Assembly (NCBI GenBank): GCA_964535195.1
Contig: CAZHSI010000013.1
Location: forward strand, 1-35,154
Length of the DNA: 35,154 nt
From: UBA9339 sp964535195
Lineage (GTDB): Bacteria > Pseudomonadota > Gammaproteobacteria > UBA9339
Direction of reading: 5' to 3'
The position numbers were made by a program, and so were the translations under genes. This document shows positions 32,567-35,154 of the stretch, piece by piece (position 1 is the stretch's first letter; each line of letters begins with the position of its first letter). The notes beneath the pieces were generated by a model, which was given only the letters and a program-made list of their open reading frames with translations, searched no databases and was not told the origin of the DNA.

Positions 32567-33751
32567 TTACTCTTGTTCTCCATACTCTGGTATGGTCGGC
32601 GCCAATTTATGTTTTAGCGGATAGCGCATTACCACCAGGTAAGATGATGCTATAAACATCAACATAGTTACAGCTTGGATCAAATATACCACAGAATGCC
32701 CAATTAACTCATTCCTATCGGCAGCAAAGATTACTAGAAGTGAGAATTCGCTAAGTTGACCAAGACGCATGCCAATTTCCCAGGCGATCTCTTTGGTTTC
32801 GTTAACCTGTTTTAATAACAGGCGAAACACGAGGGGTTTTATGACCATAAAAATGGCAGTCAAGATTAAGGCAGGAACAACGATTGCTTCAAAGTACCTT
32901 AAGTTAAAGCTGGCCCCAATAAGAAAGAAGAACAGGACGAGAAAAAAATCCCTAATGGGCTGTACTTGGGAGGCAATATAAATGGCCATAGGGCTTGCAG
33001 CGATAGCAACTCCAGCAATAAATGCACCAATTTCATAAGATAACCCGACAGCATTAGCTAGGAGAGAAATGCCTAGACACCAAGCGATCGCTACTAAAAA
33101 CATATATTCATGCACCTCAGAAAATCGTGCAAAAATCTTTTTTAGCAGGAAGCGTTCGACTAGGAAAACAAATGATACAATAGCTGGCAGAGAGAGGAAA
33201 ACCAAAATCATATGAGAATAGCCAAAACTGTTACTATTACTAGCGATATTGACACTGAGTAATACGATGATAGCAATTAAGTCCTGTAATAATAGAACCC
33301 CGACCATTACTTCGCTAATGTATTGGTAGTTCGCTGCGTTGGTAGGTAGGAGCTTAAAGCTGACAATAGTACTAGAGAACATTACACAAGAGCCAATAAT
33401 CAGGCTCTCAATAATACTATAACCATACCAGTAACCCACGAAGAAACCTAAGGCAAAAAAAATAGCCGAGCTGGTTATAGTAACCCAGGCCGTTTTACAA
33501 ATCATTTTTAATAAGCTTGGGGGTCTTAGGTGTAACCCCAGCAAGAACATTAATAAAATAATCCCAATATCATCCACGCGATGTATCAGGTCAATGTCGG
33601 TAATGATTTTTAGCCCGCATGGACCAAAAACAATGCCAAAAATCATATAAGCTACGAGCAATGATTGTCGCATATAAAGAGCTAATGTTGAGAAGGTAGC
33701 TGCTCCAGCGAAAATGAGAAAAACAGTTAAGATAATAGAGTGTTGCTCCAT
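32567..33751 (-). CDS. CPA2-family cation/proton antiporter
   Basis: Inner-membrane monovalent cation:H+ antiporter of 394 residues with about 12 hydrophobic segments. The sequence begins like KefB/C and related Na+/H+ exchangers: LALYMRQSLLVAYMIFGIVFGP and IILLMFLLGLHL. MFSSTIVSFKLL and VLLLQDLIAIIVLL carry the conserved Gln-Asp of the transport site. It ends just after the membrane domain, lacking the RCK/TrkA-N domain of KefC, so glutathione gating is not expected. The ion carried cannot be told. The upstream gene adk is on the same strand after 143 bp. Confidence 0.82.
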   Translation of the reverse strand: MEQHSIILTVFLIFAGAATFSTLALYMRQSLLVAYMIFGIVFGPCGLKIITDIDLIHRVDDIGIILLMFLLGLHLRPPSLLKMICKTAWVTITSSAIFFALGFFVGYWYGYSIIESLIIGSCVMFSSTIVSFKLLPTNAANYQYISEVMVGVLLLQDLIAIIVLLSVNIASNSNSFGYSHMILVFLSLPAIVSFVFLVERFLLKKIFARFSEVHEYMFLVAIAWCLGISLLANAVGLSYEIGAFIAGVAIAASPMAIYIASQVQPIRDFFLVLFFFLIGASFNLRYFEAIVVPALILTAIFMVIKPLVFRLLLKQVNETKEIAWEIGMRLGQLSEFSLLVIFAADRNELIGHSVVYLIQAVTMLMFIASSYLVVMRYPLKHKLAPTIPEYGEQE

Positions 33752-33894
33752 GTAAATAATAATAAAGGATTGGAAATTAAAATGCCACTTATTCCATTCC
33801 CTTTATAAACTTAAAAAGAGCGATGCCAATGCTTGGATAGATGTCATATCTACTATTTCAAGAGGAATGGTTTTTGCTCTTTGTGTTTGTGTAT

Positions 33895-34539
33895 TTACAA
33901 AGCAGCAAGAATTCGTTTTTGTATCTGGTCGATTTTACCAATACCATCAACCCGGATATAGTGTGGTGCATTAATTTGGTTTTGAAGTAATTGATAGTGT
34001 TTGACTAAAGGTTCAGTTTTTTCGTGATATACTTTTAGGCGTTGTCGAATGGTTGCTTCTTTGTCGTCATCTCGCTGTACTAATGTTTCTCCGGTGGCGT
34101 CATCGATGCCAGGGATTTTGGGTGGGTCATATTTTATGTGATAAGTTCTGCCAGAGGTAACGTGGATTCGTCGGCCGCTTAAACGCTCAACAATTTCATC
34201 ATCAGGTACGAAAATTTCTATAATATAGTCAACGATAACCCCGGAGCTTTGTAGTGCTTCAGCTTGGGTAATAGTGCGAGGAAAACCGTCTAGGATATAC
34301 CCACCTGTGCAATCATCTTGTTTAAGGCGTTCTTTAACCAACGCAATGATAATATCATCTGACACTAAGGCGCCACTATCCATAATTTTTTTAACTTTTA
34401 GACCGATTTCAGTGGCATTGGCCACGGCTTGTCGGAGCATGTCTCCAGTGGCAATTAAAGGAATCCCGAAATGTTTAGCTAAATTGTGTGCTTGTGTTCC
34501 CTTACCAGCTCCCGGACAACCTAATAATATTATGCGCAC
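33895..34539 (-). CDS. adk: Adenylate kinase
   Basis: Cytosolic enzyme for ATP + AMP = 2 ADP. I place the start at the GTG at 34539: GAGG lies 6 nt upstream and the 214-residue product equals E. coli Adk in length and start (MRIILLGCPGAGKGTQ). A GTG at 34551 lies inside that ribosome-binding site. The P-loop is at 7-15, GDMLRQAV in the AMP site, DGFPRTITQAEAL follows, and the long LID (GRRIHVTSGRTYHIKYDPP) has no zinc cysteines, as in Gram-negatives. Confidence 0.95.
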   Translation of the reverse strand: MRIILLGCPGAGKGTQAHNLAKHFGIPLIATGDMLRQAVANATEIGLKVKKIMDSGALVSDDIIIALVKERLKQDDCTGGYILDGFPRTITQAEALQSSGVIVDYIIEIFVPDDEIVERLSGRRIHVTSGRTYHIKYDPPKIPGIDDATGETLVQRDDDKEATIRQRLKVYHEKTEPLVKHYQLLQNQINAPHYIRVDGIGKIDQIQKRILAAL

Positions 34540-34557
34540 TTTAATCCTCACTATAAA

Positions 34558-34646
34558 TAGAGTTCGAAATCGTCATTTTTTGACATACTACTGCGTTGCT
34601 CCTTCGTTCGCAATGTTCATTTATCTAACAGTAAAATTCGTTTACG
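34558..34646 (+). repeat. MITE-like dispersed repeat, copy C (partial)
   Basis: Aligned with 32409-32500 in the same orientation: both share a TAGAGTTC start, CATACTACTGCGTTGC, TTCGTTCGCAATG and TCATTTA. The right-hand terminal repeat is missing. It fills most of the gap between adk and the IcmD-like gene. Confidence 0.7.
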
Positions 34647-34666
34647 GATGAGGGTGCACCTGGTAG

Positions 34667-35023
34667 TTAATATTGAAAGCGCATGGGGATGAGCGATAGC
34701 GCGATCAAGCTTAAGCCAATCAATAGGGTTGTAATTACAGTACTAATCGGCGTTGCTGCTGAGTTTTTGCGATATTTGCTGTATTGAATCGCGCTGAATA
34801 ATACAATGGCAATCCCCGTCATTAAGGCAGCAGTTTTTAAGATTTTACCTAAATCTAAACCAAAATCAGAAATAGATTCTGCTGTGCTTCCAATGCTACC
34901 TGGGGGTTGGTTAGGTTTAGCTGATATCAGCGGAGATTTTCGCGGCAGAGCTAATTTTTGTGCCCAAGCAGTAATAGATAGTAAATTTATAACTATAAAA
35001 AAATAGACACGTTTGCTAAACAT
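34667..35023 (-). CDS. IcmD/DotP-like small secreted membrane protein
   Basis: Protein of 118 residues from the ATG at 35023 (GGGAG 5-8 nt upstream). A signal peptide covers about 1-21 (ITAWA). The mature part has two hydrophobic helices, about 64-81 and 92-112, joined by the basic turn QYSKYRKN. Signal peptide, length, helix spacing and the YRKNSAATPISTVI-style turn resemble IcmD (DotP) of the Dot/Icm type IVB secretion system, 132 residues in Legionella, and similar conjugation proteins. No other dot/icm gene is visible, since the window ends in a repeat 51 nt upstream of the start. The assignment is from memory of the family and stays tentative. Confidence 0.5.
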   Translation of the reverse strand: MFSKRVYFFIVINLLSITAWAQKLALPRKSPLISAKPNQPPGSIGSTAESISDFGLDLGKILKTAALMTGIAIVLFSAIQYSKYRKNSAATPISTVITTLLIGLSLIALSLIPMRFQY

Positions 35024-35073
35024 AAAATCTCCCAAACTCTCCTGGTTCCTGTAAAAAAGCGATATATTTTAAC

Positions 35074-35128
35074 CAAGTTTAGACTCGCCACGTGGTATGA
35101 ACCACGTGGCTCGGTCAAGGGGGAGAGC
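35074..35128. repeat. End repeat, inverted copy of 1-55
   Basis: Exact reverse complement of the first 55 bases, including the CCACGTGG palindrome. The last 20 bases after it read CTCTCCCCCTTGACTATCCC-like, similar to 71-89 near the other end, which suggests a longer, imperfectly repeated unit cut by the window edge. Confidence 0.85.
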
Positions 35129-35154
35129 TGCGCCTCTCCCCCTTGACTATCCCC

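Noticed and set aside
1..35154. CRISPR array, prophage, integrase or transposase
   Set aside because: No regularly spaced direct repeats and no recognisable phage or recombinase gene was found on either strand.

Overview
The window looks like an AT-rich gammaproteobacterial chromosome segment, most probably from the order Legionellales (Coxiella/Rickettsiella/Legionella relatives). Three things point there: an LbtU-type outer-membrane porin, a short two-helix secreted protein resembling the Dot/Icm component IcmD, and an inverse-autotransporter barrel protein among otherwise conserved gammaproteobacterial genes. The order-level placement is inference from protein look only. Both window ends carry the same 55-nt sequence in opposite orientation, so the window may be a contig or region bounded by a dispersed repeat.

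Layout. 1-221: end repeat and a MITE-like repeat. 222-3154: pepP and an LbtU-family porin with a clear terminator. 3190-7969: rsmG-parA-parB (tightly packed), murG (away from any division/cell-wall cluster) and ahcY, all on +. 7970-8723: a sparse stretch with a tiny membrane peptide carrying a double-glycine-like leader and a beta-propeller-like gene remnant. 8724-14167 (-): ftsK-lolA-(NlpC/P60 hydrolase)-rsmI. 14348-18501 (+): yebC-ruvC-ruvA, ruvB (own promoter), tolQ-tolR; tolA, tolB and pal do not follow. 18558-19264 (-): a secreted-protein gene broken by a frameshift. 19346-21257 (+): hslV-hslU. 21290-23988 (-): a DppA-like D-aminopeptidase and recJ.

24423-29031 (+) is the accessory heart of the window. 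It holds an inverse-autotransporter beta-barrel protein with a G10 homopolymer inside its reading frame, then two exported proteins that share an N-terminal two-part domain but differ at the C-terminus. The first ends in seven 14-residue coiled-coil repeats, the second in a transmembrane helix plus a small helical domain. I recognise no described system here; surface display or host contact is the reasonable inference, and the homopolymer suggests possible phase variation.

29215-35023: parC (+, strong terminator), then ampE, a CPA2-type cation/proton antiporter, adk and the IcmD-like gene on -. Two further copies of the MITE-like repeat lie in this part, one complete with 18-bp terminal inverted repeats. 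No rRNA, tRNA, CRISPR array or transposase gene was seen.
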